Shown here piece by piece: positions 1 through 9,033 of a DNA stretch of 27,312 nucleotides. Origin of the DNA: a bacterium (GTDB lineage Bacteria; UBP7; UBA6624); contig JACNFQ010000038.1 of the NCBI GenBank assembly GCA_014384545.1, positions 1 through 27,312 of the forward strand. Reading direction: 5' to 3'. A program made the position numbers and the translations under genes. Numbering within the stretch: position 1 is the first letter of the stretch; every line of letters begins with the position of its first letter. A model generated the notes under the pieces. The model worked only from the letters and a program-made list of their open reading frames with translations, did no database searches and was not told the DNA's origin.

Positions 1-998
1 TCTTCTAGATGGTATTGGAGCGAGAGTACCGGCTCTGATTGAGGAGCCAACCCTTCCACAGTGCCATCATTCAAGGCAGTATGAGTGACGGATAAACCTG
101 TTGCCTCAAGGGAATCAGGGTCTACAGCATATCCATGGTTTTGGGTGGTAATAACGACCCGACCGGTTCGTTCGTCACGCACGGGGTGGTTTCCCCCACG
201 ATGACCAAACTTCATCTTGAATGTGTCCCCACCCAGAGCGAGGGCTAAGAGTTGATGTCCTAAACAGATGCCAAAATAAGGTCTTGATTTGGCCAAAATC
301 CCCACCGTTTCAATCAATGCCCCCGTCACCTTAGGGTCACCCGGTCCAGGACTGACAACGATACCAGCAGGGTCATCTCTGAGAATCTCGGATGGAGGAG
401 TCCATGCAGGATACTGAACGACTTCCATTCCTTGTGCTAGGAGGTATTGAATGATACTCCTCTTGACCCCACAATCCAAGAGAGCAATGGGTGGACCCTC
501 TCCCCTATGCACAATCGGTTCTTGGGTGCTGACACCAGTCACCAAGTCCAAAGTCTCAATAGGAGGAGCATTCTCCACGCCATCAAGAAGTTCTTGGGGG
601 GAGAGTTCGGTGGATAGGGCACCTGGAACAACACCCTCACCACGAATACGTTGCGTCAAAGAGCGTGTATCAATCCCTTCAATACCCGTAATGCCTCGAC
701 GCACCAGCCAATCTTGGAGACCTTCTCTTCCTCGCCAGGGTGCACCATGAAACTCCTTTACCACCAGCCCCTTTGTGGCCGAACGCTCTGATTCGTTCGC
801 TTCCTCATCCGTTCCATAGTTCCCCACAAGGGGATACGTATAGGTCACAATCTGTCCCGCAAACGAAGGATCTGTAAGCACTTCTTGATACCCGGTCATG
901 TTGGTCGTAAATACGACCTCACCATAGACAGTGCCCGTGGCACCGATTCCTTCTCCTTCAAGAACCGTTCCATCAGCAAGAGCGAGGATTGCTTTCAA
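1..998 (-). CDS. carA: Carbamoyl-phosphate synthase small subunit, 3' end off window
   Basis: This is the glutaminase subunit of carbamoyl-phosphate synthase. It releases ammonia from glutamine for the large subunit, feeding pyrimidine and arginine synthesis. The N-terminal half reads like CarA (ATGTVYGEVVFTTNMTGYQE, then YTYPLVGNYG). The class I glutamine amidotransferase half follows with FGICLGHQLLALALG, nucleophile Cys245, then KFGHRGGNHPV and TTQNHGYAVD. The catalytic His330 and Glu332 sit at the very edge in YHLE; most relatives have YHPE. About 332 codons are visible, so roughly 30-45 C-terminal residues are missing. The start is a TTG sharing TTGA with the pyrC stop, with GGGGGAG about 7 nt upstream inside pyrC, so translation is probably coupled. 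carB would be expected just beyond the left edge (inference). Confidence 0.95.
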   Translation of the reverse strand, partial: MKAILALADGTVLEGEGIGATGTVYGEVVFTTNMTGYQEVLTDPSFAGQIVTYTYPLVGNYGTDEEANESERSATKGLVVKEFHGAPWRGREGLQDWLVRRGITGIEGIDTRSLTQRIRGEGVVPGALSTELSPQELLDGVENAPPIETLDLVTGVSTQEPIVHRGEGPPIALLDCGVKRSIIQYLLAQGMEVVQYPAWTPPSEILRDDPAGIVVSPGPGDPKVTGALIETVGILAKSRPYFGICLGHQLLALALGGDTFKMKFGHRGGNHPVRDERTGRVVITTQNHGYAVDPDSLEATGLSVTHTALNDGTVEGLAPQSEPVLSLQYHLE

Positions 999-2272
999 AG
1001 GAGTTCTCCCCCACGCCCAACGAGAGAACCTTGTCGGATTCGAGCTTTGATTCGCCCTGTCAAGGTCCAACCCAACCAAGGGACATTCCTCCCCTTTGAC
1101 AAGAGGTCTTCTTCGGCAGGAATCCAGCTCTCTATGGGGTCTACAAGGAGTAGATTGGCCCTCATTCCAGGAAGAATCCTCCCCCCATTCTGCCCCAAGA
1201 GTTCCGAAGGCTGTGTCGTTGCCCAAGGGAGCAAGCGCCAGAAAGGAATCCCGCGCTTATGTGCCAATGTGCTCAACAGCGAAAAGGTCAGGTCGGCACT
1301 TGAAAGCCCAAAAGGAGCCTCCTCTAATGTCGCTCCTTCCTTTCGTCGCCCGTGGGGAGCATGATCGGTAACCAACGCATCGATCGTTCCATCAACCAAT
1401 CCTTCCCACAAGGCATCTTGATCATCCTGTTCTCGGATGGGGGGGTTGACCTTCCAACGAACGGGGTTCTCCGATACATCTCTTTGACCCACGAGTAGAT
1501 GATGATAGGTGGTATCTGCAGAAACCCTAGACCCCCGTGCCTTCGCCTCCCTGACCATCCCAACGGCGTTCTTTGATGAGAGATGAGTCAAGTGGGTCCA
1601 AACCCCTTTTTTCTCGCCCCATTCAATATCCCGTGAGACCATCACATCCTCTCCTTCTCTTGGCCAGCCCTGCCCTTCTCCTCCTACGCACCCCTCCGGC
1701 AGGTGAAGGGGGCCTCCCGATGTGAGTTGGGGCTCTTCGCTGTGGCAAAAATGGATACCCTTCGACCCTAATGCATCAAGGACTTTGGGGAGAATCTGGG
1801 TAGGAACGGAGTCGCCATCATCGGTAAAAAAGCGAACTCCTCTTGACAGATTCCCCTGAATATGGGGGCTGACATCCTCTCCCTTACGAAGTGCTGTACA
1901 GACGGGCGCCACATAGATGTCAATGCCATAGTCCTTCCCAATCTGACTCTGTTGCGATACCAAATCTGGGTCTTCAAGAGGAGGTGTTGTATTGGGCATG
2001 ACCAAGACGGTCGTTACCCCGCCATTCCATAGGGCTCCACATCCTGAATCCATCGTCTCTAACGATTCCCCTCCAGGAACCCTGAGATGGATGTGGGCAT
2101 CCACCAGAGTAGGTATCAGGTGGAGTCCCCTGCCCTCCAAGACCTCTTCTTGGGGTTGGGGATGTAGTTTTCCCGTTTCAGAAACGACCCCATCCACGAT
2201 TCGGCAACACCCTTTGACGGGTGGGATGCCGGGATCAGCCAGAAGAGCATCTCGAATGAAGAGGTTACCCAA
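995..2272 (-). CDS. pyrC: Dihydroorotase, type I
   Basis: Cyclises carbamoyl-aspartate to dihydroorotate, the third step of pyrimidine synthesis. It belongs to the amidohydrolase superfamily and has 425 residues, normal for type I. Visible metal and active-site motifs are HIH at 60-62 in DAHIHLR, FTDDG at 149-153, CHSEE with His177, THLSS with His230 and TDHAPH with Asp303. The residue after HLR is Val65, where the family usually has Asp or Glu (HLRDPG/HLREPG); the codon is a clear GTT. The start is TTG at 2272, overlapping the pyrB end by 8 nt, with GAGGA about 8 nt upstream. The 3' end overlaps carA by 4 nt. The order pyrB-pyrC-carA matches the core of the Bacillus pyr operon. Confidence 0.96.
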   Translation of the reverse strand: MGNLFIRDALLADPGIPPVKGCCRIVDGVVSETGKLHPQPQEEVLEGRGLHLIPTLVDAHIHLRVPGGESLETMDSGCGALWNGGVTTVLVMPNTTPPLEDPDLVSQQSQIGKDYGIDIYVAPVCTALRKGEDVSPHIQGNLSRGVRFFTDDGDSVPTQILPKVLDALGSKGIHFCHSEEPQLTSGGPLHLPEGCVGGEGQGWPREGEDVMVSRDIEWGEKKGVWTHLTHLSSKNAVGMVREAKARGSRVSADTTYHHLLVGQRDVSENPVRWKVNPPIREQDDQDALWEGLVDGTIDALVTDHAPHGRRKEGATLEEAPFGLSSADLTFSLLSTLAHKRGIPFWRLLPWATTQPSELLGQNGGRILPGMRANLLLVDPIESWIPAEEDLLSKGRNVPWLGWTLTGRIKARIRQGSLVGRGGELL

Positions 2273-3128
2273 GGGATAGTTCCTCGATGAGCGCCATCCT
2301 TCCCGCCAAACCCCATCTGACTTGATCCAGAATCAACGAAGCTGAATCTAGGAGCAATCCCTTAGCAATATCCACACCCGGAAGAGTTGGACCAGGTGCC
2401 ATTAGGAACTGTCCGGGTCGAATCGTATCTACTCGCCACGGAGCCATCTCTTTCTGTAGAGCTTTCCCCGAAAGAGGCTTAGCCCACCGCTCCACTTGTG
2501 GGCGAAGAAGATAAAGAACCTCTGCCCATTCCGAAGCTTCCTCCAAAGTAGAAAAAAGCGTATCAGCTCCATCAACAGTTCCTTCTCCATGGGGGTAAAC
2601 GCCGATCTGTACACCGAGCTTTGGCCAAAGAGCAAGGAGAGAGTGGGCGACCCGACTGTGGGCTACATCCCCCACCAAGGCGATTCGCCTCCCTTCTACA
2701 CCTCCATGAGCCATCAAGGTAAAGGTATCTCCCAAGGCTTGTGTGGGATGTTCACCATCTCCATCCCCCGCATTCACAATCCAAAGAGAGGGATCCAACG
2801 CTCTCTGTTCTTCAGGAAGCCCCTTTATCGGCGTACGAATAACGACTCCACTAAAGTCCATCGCCGAGAGATTCAGGATCGTCTCTTCCATCGTCTCTCC
2901 CTTATCAAGAGAACTCCCTGTTTCTCCCAAGTCTCTCGTCCACCCCCCCATACGGTGGACCGCTTCGGCAAAGGAGATGCGCGTTCGGGTGCTGGGTTCG
3001 GTAAAGATGAGCGCGACGGGCCCGGGTGTTTGGAGGGGCATCCCTCCGTCCTTTAGCTCCTTTGCTCGAGAAAACAAACGGGCAATCTGTCCGGCGTTAC
3101 ATTCATCCGCCCTGACAAGCCCTTTCAC
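2265..3128 (-). CDS. pyrB: Aspartate carbamoyltransferase catalytic subunit
   Basis: Condenses carbamoyl phosphate with aspartate, the committed step of pyrimidine synthesis. The carbamoyl-phosphate site is intact: STRTR at 46-50, SLDKGE at 73-78 and HPTQ at 127-130. SRVAHS and LRPQVER cover the middle and aspartate-binding parts. The C-terminal loop that normally reads like HPGPVNRGVEI is here APGPTLPGVDI, so both the His and the Arg of that loop are replaced. At 287 residues it is slightly short, mainly at the N-terminus. The start is GTG, one nucleotide after the hppA stop, so no pyrimidine-responsive leader can lie between the two genes. No pyrI regulatory chain is seen. Confidence 0.94.
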   Translation of the reverse strand: MKGLVRADECNAGQIARLFSRAKELKDGGMPLQTPGPVALIFTEPSTRTRISFAEAVHRMGGWTRDLGETGSSLDKGETMEETILNLSAMDFSGVVIRTPIKGLPEEQRALDPSLWIVNAGDGDGEHPTQALGDTFTLMAHGGVEGRRIALVGDVAHSRVAHSLLALWPKLGVQIGVYPHGEGTVDGADTLFSTLEEASEWAEVLYLLRPQVERWAKPLSGKALQKEMAPWRVDTIRPGQFLMAPGPTLPGVDIAKGLLLDSASLILDQVRWGLAGRMALIEELSLG

Positions 3129-3129
3129 C

Positions 3130-5181
3130 CTAGCTCTCTGCCATAGCGATAAAGGGGGCGATGACCAAACTGACGACTGCCATCAGTTTTAGGAGGATAT
3201 TCAAAGAAGGTCCTGCTGTATCTTTGAAAGGGTCTCCCACCGTATCTCCGACAACGGAAGCCTTATGGGCATCAGAACCTTTCCCACCATGTGCCCCCCC
3301 CTCAATATACTTCTTGGCATTGTCCCAAGCACCCCCTGCATTCGCCATAAAGATAGCCATCATGACACCACTGGCAAGGGAACCCGCCAAGAGACCACCC
3401 AACATAGAAGGTCCTCCTGTAAACCCAACCACGATGGGAGCAAAGATCGCTAAAAGACCCGGACCGACCATTTGACGGAGTGCACCTTGGGTTGAGATAT
3501 CGACGCAACGGGCAAAATCTGCTTGTCCTGTTCCGTCCATCAGCCCAGGAATCTCCCTAAACTGTCTCCGTACTTCTTCAACCATTGCAAATGCCGCTTT
3601 TCCGACAGCTGTCATCGCAAAGGAAGAAAAGAGGAAGGGAAGCATCCCCCCTATGAGGAGCCCCACAAGTGTCCTGGGTTCAAAGACATCGATTCCTTCG
3701 ATATTTGTGACAGAAACATACCCTGCAAAGAGAGCAAGAGCGGTGAGTGTCGCACTCCCAATAGCGAACCCTTTTCCGACCGCCGCTGTGGAATTTCCTA
3801 CAGCATCCAACTTATCTGTCCTCTCTCTCACTTCGGGGGGTAGTTGTGCCATTTCGGCGATGCCCCCCGCATTATCAGCGATCGGTCCGTAAGCATCAAC
3901 AGCTAACTGGATGCCCAAAGTGGCTAACATCCCAACAGCAGCCAAGGCGATTCCATACATCCCCATAAGGGAATGGGACGCCAAGATACCACCACCAATG
4001 ACCAGGATAGGCCATGCGGTGCTCTTCATCCCCAAAGCTAATCCCGAAATAATATTCGTGGCTGCACCTGTCAAGGAGTCTTCGGCAATGCCCCTTGCAG
4101 GAGCAGCGGATTCACTTGTGTAATGCTCGGTTATCTTCCCCACAGCGATTCCAACACCCAATCCCACAACGACCGTCCAAAACAGGCTTTGAGCATTCTC
4201 TCCACCCATCAGATTCGTTTTCCACCAAGCGAGAGCTACAAAGACAGCTCCAGCGGAAAAAGAGCCTCTATCAAGAGCTTTCTGGGGGTCTCCATCATCA
4301 TTCGTTTTGACCAGAAAGGTCCCCACCATACTCGCCAAGATGCCCGCCCCAGCTAGAGCGAGTGGTAAGAGGAGCAATCCTTGATTGACATCTCCCCCAT
4401 CAGCATGGGCAACAGCGAGAATCATCGCACCGATAATGGCACCGACATAAGATTCAAAGAGATCCGCCCCCATCCCGGCGACATCACCCACATTGTCACC
4501 CACATTGTCGGCGATCGTGGCTGGGTTTCGGGGGTCGTCTTCGGGGATATCCATCTCGACCTTCCCCACCAAATCCGCACCCACATCAGCCGCTTTCGTA
4601 TAGATACCGCCACCCACTCTGGCAAACAGAGCGATTGAAGAGGCGCCCAAGGAGAATCCCAAAAGGATATCTAGGACTTGGTCATAGGATCTCGCCTCCC
4701 CCCCCGAAGACAACCAAAAGTAAAGGAGCCCCAACCCCAAGAGGGCAATGCCCACCACATTCATCCCCATCACAGACCCACCAGAGAAGGCGACACTCAG
4801 AGCCTCATTCAAGCTGTTCCGTGCAGCGGCAGTCGTTCTAACATTCGCCGATGTTGCGACACGCATACCTAAGAACCCAGCAAGGGCAGATGCGACTGCA
4901 CCCAAGAGAAAGGGGAGTGCAATCAACTCCGTCCCTGCACCCTGTCTTTCGTAGAGGAAATAGAGGAGAATCCCGACGACAACGACGAATCCTCCCAATA
5001 GCCGGTATTCGGTTCGTAGAAAAGCCATCGCTCCGTCAGCGATATGTCCCGCCAACTCTTTCATACGGTCGGTACCAGCATCCTTGCTGTTTACCTTTTT
5101 GGCTTGCCAAGACGCAAAAAGGATAGCCAGCCCTCCAATCGCTGCTGCCATCAGGGGTACCGGAACACCAAATATATCCAT
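3130..5181 (-). CDS. hppA: Membrane-bound ion-pumping pyrophosphatase
   Basis: Integral membrane enzyme that hydrolyses pyrophosphate and pumps H+ or Na+ across the cytoplasmic membrane. It has 683 residues and about 16 predicted hydrophobic segments, standard for the family. Signature motifs are [44 protein letters not shown] and [18 protein letters not shown]. The segment [10 protein letters not shown] has Ala at about residue 466 where K+-independent enzymes carry Lys, so it should be K+-dependent; pumped-ion specificity cannot be fixed by eye. AAGGAG sits about 9 nt before the ATG, within the 3' end of dgt; the genes are 3 nt apart. Placement among PPi-producing functions (tRNA charging, nucleotide metabolism) is plausible for energy recovery but is inference. 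Confidence 0.96.
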   Translation of the reverse strand: MDIFGVPVPLMAAAIGGLAILFASWQAKKVNSKDAGTDRMKELAGHIADGAMAFLRTEYRLLGGFVVVVGILLYFLYERQGAGTELIALPFLLGAVASALAGFLGMRVATSANVRTTAAARNSLNEALSVAFSGGSVMGMNVVGIALLGLGLLYFWLSSGGEARSYDQVLDILLGFSLGASSIALFARVGGGIYTKAADVGADLVGKVEMDIPEDDPRNPATIADNVGDNVGDVAGMGADLFESYVGAIIGAMILAVAHADGGDVNQGLLLLPLALAGAGILASMVGTFLVKTNDDGDPQKALDRGSFSAGAVFVALAWWKTNLMGGENAQSLFWTVVVGLGVGIAVGKITEHYTSESAAPARGIAEDSLTGAATNIISGLALGMKSTAWPILVIGGGILASHSLMGMYGIALAAVGMLATLGIQLAVDAYGPIADNAGGIAEMAQLPPEVRERTDKLDAVGNSTAAVGKGFAIGSATLTALALFAGYVSVTNIEGIDVFEPRTLVGLLIGGMLPFLFSSFAMTAVGKAAFAMVEEVRRQFREIPGLMDGTGQADFARCVDISTQGALRQMVGPGLLAIFAPIVVGFTGGPSMLGGLLAGSLASGVMMAIFMANAGGAWDNAKKYIEGGAHGGKGSDAHKASVVGDTVGDPFKDTAGPSLNILLKLMAVVSLVIAPFIAMAES

Positions 5182-5184
5182 AAC

Positions 5185-6252
5185 CTAATCTCCTTGGAGG
5201 GATTCAAGTTCCCCTGAGGGCAATCCCCAGCGGTCCATTCCACCCTGATAAATCTCTCTATGACGCGCTAATGCGAAAGCATCTGTCATCCCCGCAATCC
5301 AATCAGCAACCCTACGGGGTGAAGGGGGGAATCCATCCACTTTGAATCCGTGCTCTTCAAACTTACTATTGTAAACCCCCTGATACAGATCTTCAACAAT
5401 CTGGGATACACGTTGAGCCAACTTCTCCTGGGGTAATGAGAGATAGACATTCTGAAATAGGAATGTCTTCATCCCGTCAAGGGCACTTTCCATCGACGCC
5501 GACAACCCTATCTTTCCTCCCTGACTGGAAAGAACGACATCTTCTACCAACCGACCCACCCGTTCGCCATGGCTATCACCCAATCTCTCAATGAGATCTT
5601 TGGGAATCTGACTCTGCATCAACAACCCTCCACGCAAGGCATCATCCAAATCGTGATTCACATAGGCGATTCGGTCGCTTAGTCGAACGATACACCCTTC
5701 TGCAGTAAAGGGCAATGGCGCATCCATAGATAGATCATGGGACCCCTTACTATGGAACTCTATCCCATTGATTGTGGCTAGGGTAAGATTGAGTCCTTTC
5801 CCTTCCTTTTCCAACTCTGTGACCACGCGCACGGATTGGACAGGGTGCCTAAACCGTTCCCCATAAACCTGTAAGACCTCGTCCAATGCGCGTTCTCCAG
5901 CATGGCCAAAAGGTGTATGCCCTAGGTCATGCCCTAACCCAATCGCCTCGGTCAAGTCTTCGTTCAGCCCCAGCGCTCGGGCAATCGTTCTCCCAATCTG
6001 AGTCACCTCAAGAGTGTGCGTCAATCTCGTGCGGTAATGGTCTCCCTCGGGGGCAATGAAGACCTGCGTCTTTCCCTTGAGCCGACGAAACGCTTTCGTA
6101 TGGAGAATACGGTCGCGGTCAAGTTGGTACGCCGTCCTAAGACGGTCTGGTTCTTCCTCTTGGAGACGTTGTGCTTGAGAAGAGAGTGCCGCTAGGTTTG
6201 AGAGGCGGGTGCTCTCTCCCCTTTCCCAAACCGCTCTGGGAGTTAGGGCCAG
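5185..6252 (-). CDS. dgt: dGTPase-like HD-domain dNTP triphosphohydrolase, non-standard start
   Basis: HD-superfamily enzyme that splits dNTPs to deoxynucleoside and triphosphate. Conserved segments are LDRDRILHTKAFRRLKGKTQ, TRLTHTLEV (His79), GHDLGHTPFGHAGE (His108-Asp109) and LSDRIAYVNHDLDDAL (Asp193), giving the complete H...HD...D metal set. Numbering assumes a CTG start at 6252. The first ATG, GTG or TTG in this frame is TTG at 6024, inside the conserved THTLEV motif, which would delete the DRDRILH region. The frame is open upstream only to a stop at 6295-6297 and offers CTG (6252) or ATT (6270). GGAAGA precedes the CTG by about 11 nt. The gene therefore overlaps the glyS end by about 10 nt. 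Family and reading frame are sure; the exact start is not. Confidence 0.88.
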   Translation of the reverse strand: MALTPRAVWERGESTRLSNLAALSSQAQRLQEEEPDRLRTAYQLDRDRILHTKAFRRLKGKTQVFIAPEGDHYRTRLTHTLEVTQIGRTIARALGLNEDLTEAIGLGHDLGHTPFGHAGERALDEVLQVYGERFRHPVQSVRVVTELEKEGKGLNLTLATINGIEFHSKGSHDLSMDAPLPFTAEGCIVRLSDRIAYVNHDLDDALRGGLLMQSQIPKDLIERLGDSHGERVGRLVEDVVLSSQGGKIGLSASMESALDGMKTFLFQNVYLSLPQEKLAQRVSQIVEDLYQGVYNSKFEEHGFKVDGFPPSPRRVADWIAGMTDAFALARHREIYQGGMDRWGLPSGELESLQGD

Positions 6253-7547
6253 AACGGTTTTTCTTCCAATGCCTTCGTTATTCCATCGTGAAGGTCAGAA
6301 ATCTCCAAACGAATCTGTTCGCCACGATCACGGAACCTTAGAGTCACCGTACGATCTACCGCGGTCTGACCATCCACAGTGATTGCCAAAGGAGTGCCTG
6401 CTTCATCCTCGCGGAAATACCGTTTCCCAATCGACCCACGACTCTCTACCTTGGTCCGGAACTTCTCCCCCAACAAGGAGGCAAGCTCCAGAGCTCGTTC
6501 GGGCATGCCCTCCTTGCGCACCAAGGGGAACAGTGCGACTTCGTGTTCCGCCAGCCGAGGGTGAATCCGAAGAATCGTGTGCTTGGGATCAGTCGTATCC
6601 AAAGCGTCAGAAATCACCGTCAAGAAGGTACGGTCTAGCCCTGCAGATGCCTCAACGACCGCAGGAACGAATTTCCCTTTTTCTGGATGAGACAGAGTTA
6701 GGTTTTTTCCTGTCTTTGCCGCATGTTGGTCTAAATCCCAAGTTCCCCTATCCGCAACACCCTCAAGTTCTCTTCTCCCAAAAGGAAAGTCATACTCCAC
6801 ATCGATGCAGGACTGGGCATAATGAGCAAGTTCAGAGTCGTTATGGATGCGTGTATGGAGATGTTTTGAACGAATCCCCAGAGTCTTTGAATAAAACGCC
6901 ATTCTCTTCTCTACCCAACTGTTGAAGAGATCTTGGGACTCTTCTGGATGACAGAAAATCTCCACTTCCATTTGGGTAAATTCCCTCACCCGGAAAAGGA
7001 AGTTTCGGGGCGTTATCTCGTTTCTGAACGCTTTCCCAACTTGAGCAATCCCGAACGGAATAGGGAGCCTAGATAGGCGTGCTACTTGAATCGCATTGAC
7101 GAAGATGCCCTGAGCAGTTTCGGGGCGGAGGTAGGCGCGTGTTGCGGAGTCTTCCATCGCCCCCACCTGAGTGGACAACATGAGATTGAACTGCCGTGGG
7201 TCGGTCCAATCGGTTGCTCCACAAGAACAACTCTTCTTGCTGTCAAAGTCCTCAGCCTTTAGCCTCGCTTTACAAGCCCGACAGTCCACCATGGGATCAC
7301 TAAAGTTCTCTTCATGACCACTCGCTTGCCAAACGGGGGGAGGCATCAGAATCGCCGCATCTAATCCCACGATATCGCTGTTCTTCTCTACCACTTCTTG
7401 CCACCAAAGGGACTCAATTCTCCGCTTGAGGGCAGTCCCAGCAGGTCCATAATCCCAACACCCTGAAAGACCACCGTGGAGTGAACTTCCCGGAAAAACG
7501 AGTCCGCGTCGCCCACAGAAGGCGACGATCTGGGACAGGTCAGCCAT
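6243..7547 (-). CDS. glyS: Glycyl-tRNA synthetase, single-chain type
   Basis: Charges tRNA-Gly. This is the homodimeric class II enzyme of the archaeal/eukaryotic and some bacterial type, not the glyQ/glyS tetramer. The N-terminus has GSSLHGGLSGCWDYGPAG. Four cysteines at about 88-110 (CRAC then CSC) look like a metal-binding insert. Motif 2 is FRNEITPRNFLFRVREFTQM, and motif 3 contains EASAGLDRTF. The C-terminal anticodon-binding domain (ALFPLVRKEGMPERALELAS) is present. It has 434 residues, a little below the usual 450-500. The ATG shares one base with the rpsT stop (TAATG), indicating coupled translation. Confidence 0.96.
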   Translation of the reverse strand: MADLSQIVAFCGRRGLVFPGSSLHGGLSGCWDYGPAGTALKRRIESLWWQEVVEKNSDIVGLDAAILMPPPVWQASGHEENFSDPMVDCRACKARLKAEDFDSKKSCSCGATDWTDPRQFNLMLSTQVGAMEDSATRAYLRPETAQGIFVNAIQVARLSRLPIPFGIAQVGKAFRNEITPRNFLFRVREFTQMEVEIFCHPEESQDLFNSWVEKRMAFYSKTLGIRSKHLHTRIHNDSELAHYAQSCIDVEYDFPFGRRELEGVADRGTWDLDQHAAKTGKNLTLSHPEKGKFVPAVVEASAGLDRTFLTVISDALDTTDPKHTILRIHPRLAEHEVALFPLVRKEGMPERALELASLLGEKFRTKVESRGSIGKRYFREDEAGTPLAITVDGQTAVDRTVTLRFRDRGEQIRLEISDLHDGITKALEEKPFWP

Positions 7548-7843
7548 TACGCTTCCGTTGAGGTTTCAGTAGGTGGTTTTGGAGCGATACCTTGGAGCCG
7601 TTTCATCAATCGTGAAGCTGTCCGTCCAGCCTTGTTCTTATGAATGACTCCTTTACTCGCCGTCTTTGCGGCGATACGACAGGCGTGCCGAACAGCTTGC
7701 TCAGCCGACTCGTCTCTTGATTCAACAGCTTCCAGTGCTTTGCGAACCGCAGAACGAAAGGCAGATTTCAACTTCTTATTCCCCTCTCTTCTCTTATGAG
7801 CCTGTCGGGCTCGCTTATTCAATGCACCAATCGGTTTTGCCAT
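7547..7843 (-). CDS. rpsT: 30S ribosomal protein S20
   Basis: Small-subunit protein that binds 16S rRNA. It is 98 residues long and very rich in Lys and Arg. The hallmark C-terminal stretch is KGVIHKNKAGRTASRLMKRL, and the N-terminus MAKPIGALNKRARQAHKRR fits S20. A short acidic/Thr tail (TETSTEA) extends the usual end. It starts with ATG, 13 nt after the acyl-CoA dehydrogenase stop, with only a weak Shine-Dalgarno. A TAGAAT 10 nt before the ATG could be its own -10 box. rpsT is usually transcribed alone, so its place inside a long metabolic gene train is uncommon. S20 is a bacterial-only protein, which fixes the domain of the host. Confidence 0.97.
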   Translation of the reverse strand: MAKPIGALNKRARQAHKRREGNKKLKSAFRSAVRKALEAVESRDESAEQAVRHACRIAAKTASKGVIHKNKAGRTASRLMKRLQGIAPKPPTETSTEA

Positions 7844-7856
7844 AACGGGAACTATT

Positions 7857-9002
7857 CTACCTTGAACCGAAGGCGTCTACGCCCGTCACCAACCGACCAA
7901 TGAGGAGCCTCTGAATTTCGCTCGTCCCTTCGAAGAGAGTCAGGACGCGAGCATCCCTAAAAAACCTCTCCGCAGGAAACTCGCTACTATACCCATAACC
8001 TCCATGCACCTGAACACATCGATCCGCCGCGTGCATCGCGGCTTCACTGGTGAAGAGTTTAGAGATAGATGCCTCTTTGGTGTATCGCCCCTTTTCTCTC
8101 GCTTCTAATGCGCACCTAAGCAAGAGGCGTCCTGCCTCATAATCCGTAACGACATCCGCAATCATCTCTTGAATCAGTTGGAACCCTGCAATGGGGCGTC
8201 CGAATTGTTCTCTTTCTTGAGCATAGCGAATCATCTCATCCCTTGCCGCACGGTGAATCCCCAATGAGACTGCGGAGATTCCCAACCTACCCCCATCCAA
8301 AGCCTCCAAAGCGATGGCGTGTCCTCGACCGATTTCTCCCAACCGATGGCTATCTGGAATCCTGACATCCTTTAGAACCAGAGCAGCGGTATCTGATGTC
8401 CTAATCCCCAACTTGCCCGAGATCTTCTCAGAAGAGAAACCCTCTGTCGTATGGGGAACGACGAACGCCGTAATCCCTTTCTCTACCCCATCCACCTCGG
8501 CTAGGGCATAGAGAACTGAAAGGTCCCCATTGGCACCTGAAGTAATCCACATCTTTTCGCCATTTAGAACCCACTCGTCTCCCTTCTTCTTCGCTGTCGT
8601 TCTGATGCGTGATGGATCGCTTCCGGCATCAGGTTCTGTCAAAGCATAGGCGACGAGCGCTTTCCCTGTTGCCATCTGAGGAAGCCACTCTTCATGAATC
8701 TCTATTGAACCATATTTTATGATGACATTTCCAGCCAATCCACTATGGACGGACAACGCAACAGCGATCCCCGCATCGACAGCGGCAATCTCTTCTATTG
8801 CTGACAAGAAAAGAGCGTAGGGCAGCTCCATCCCCCCAAATGCTTTTGGGAAATGGAGAGCAGCAATTCCCTTGGAGCAGATTGCCTCAAAAGAATCGCG
8901 ACGAAAAACCTCCGTTTTGTCGGCATCTTCCACACCCTCGTGGAGGGATTGGGCAAGTTGTGCAGCAAGCCCCCTTATCCGCTCAGAAAACGCATTCGTC
9001 AT
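7857..9002 (-). CDS. Acyl-CoA dehydrogenase
   Basis: FAD enzyme that oxidises an acyl-CoA to the 2-enoyl-CoA, passing electrons to ETF. It has 381 residues, typical of short/branched-chain family members. Domain order is the N-terminal helical domain, then the middle beta domain with YALTEPDAGSDPSRIRT and WITSGANGD, then the C-terminal helical domain with REQFGRPIAGFQLIQ and QVHGGYGYSSEFPAERFFRD. The catalytic base is Glu358 in FEGTSEIQR, the position used by short-chain and branched-chain enzymes. Substrate chain length cannot be told by eye. No ETF, enoyl-CoA hydratase or CoA ligase gene is nearby. The ATG lies 31 nt downstream of tsaB, with AGGA about 8 nt upstream. Confidence 0.95.
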   Translation of the reverse strand: MTNAFSERIRGLAAQLAQSLHEGVEDADKTEVFRRDSFEAICSKGIAALHFPKAFGGMELPYALFLSAIEEIAAVDAGIAVALSVHSGLAGNVIIKYGSIEIHEEWLPQMATGKALVAYALTEPDAGSDPSRIRTTAKKKGDEWVLNGEKMWITSGANGDLSVLYALAEVDGVEKGITAFVVPHTTEGFSSEKISGKLGIRTSDTAALVLKDVRIPDSHRLGEIGRGHAIALEALDGGRLGISAVSLGIHRAARDEMIRYAQEREQFGRPIAGFQLIQEMIADVVTDYEAGRLLLRCALEAREKGRYTKEASISKLFTSEAAMHAADRCVQVHGGYGYSSEFPAERFFRDARVLTLFEGTSEIQRLLIGRLVTGVDAFGSR

Positions 9003-9033
9003 GACTTCTATCCTAGTCGCCGGTGGGAGATTT

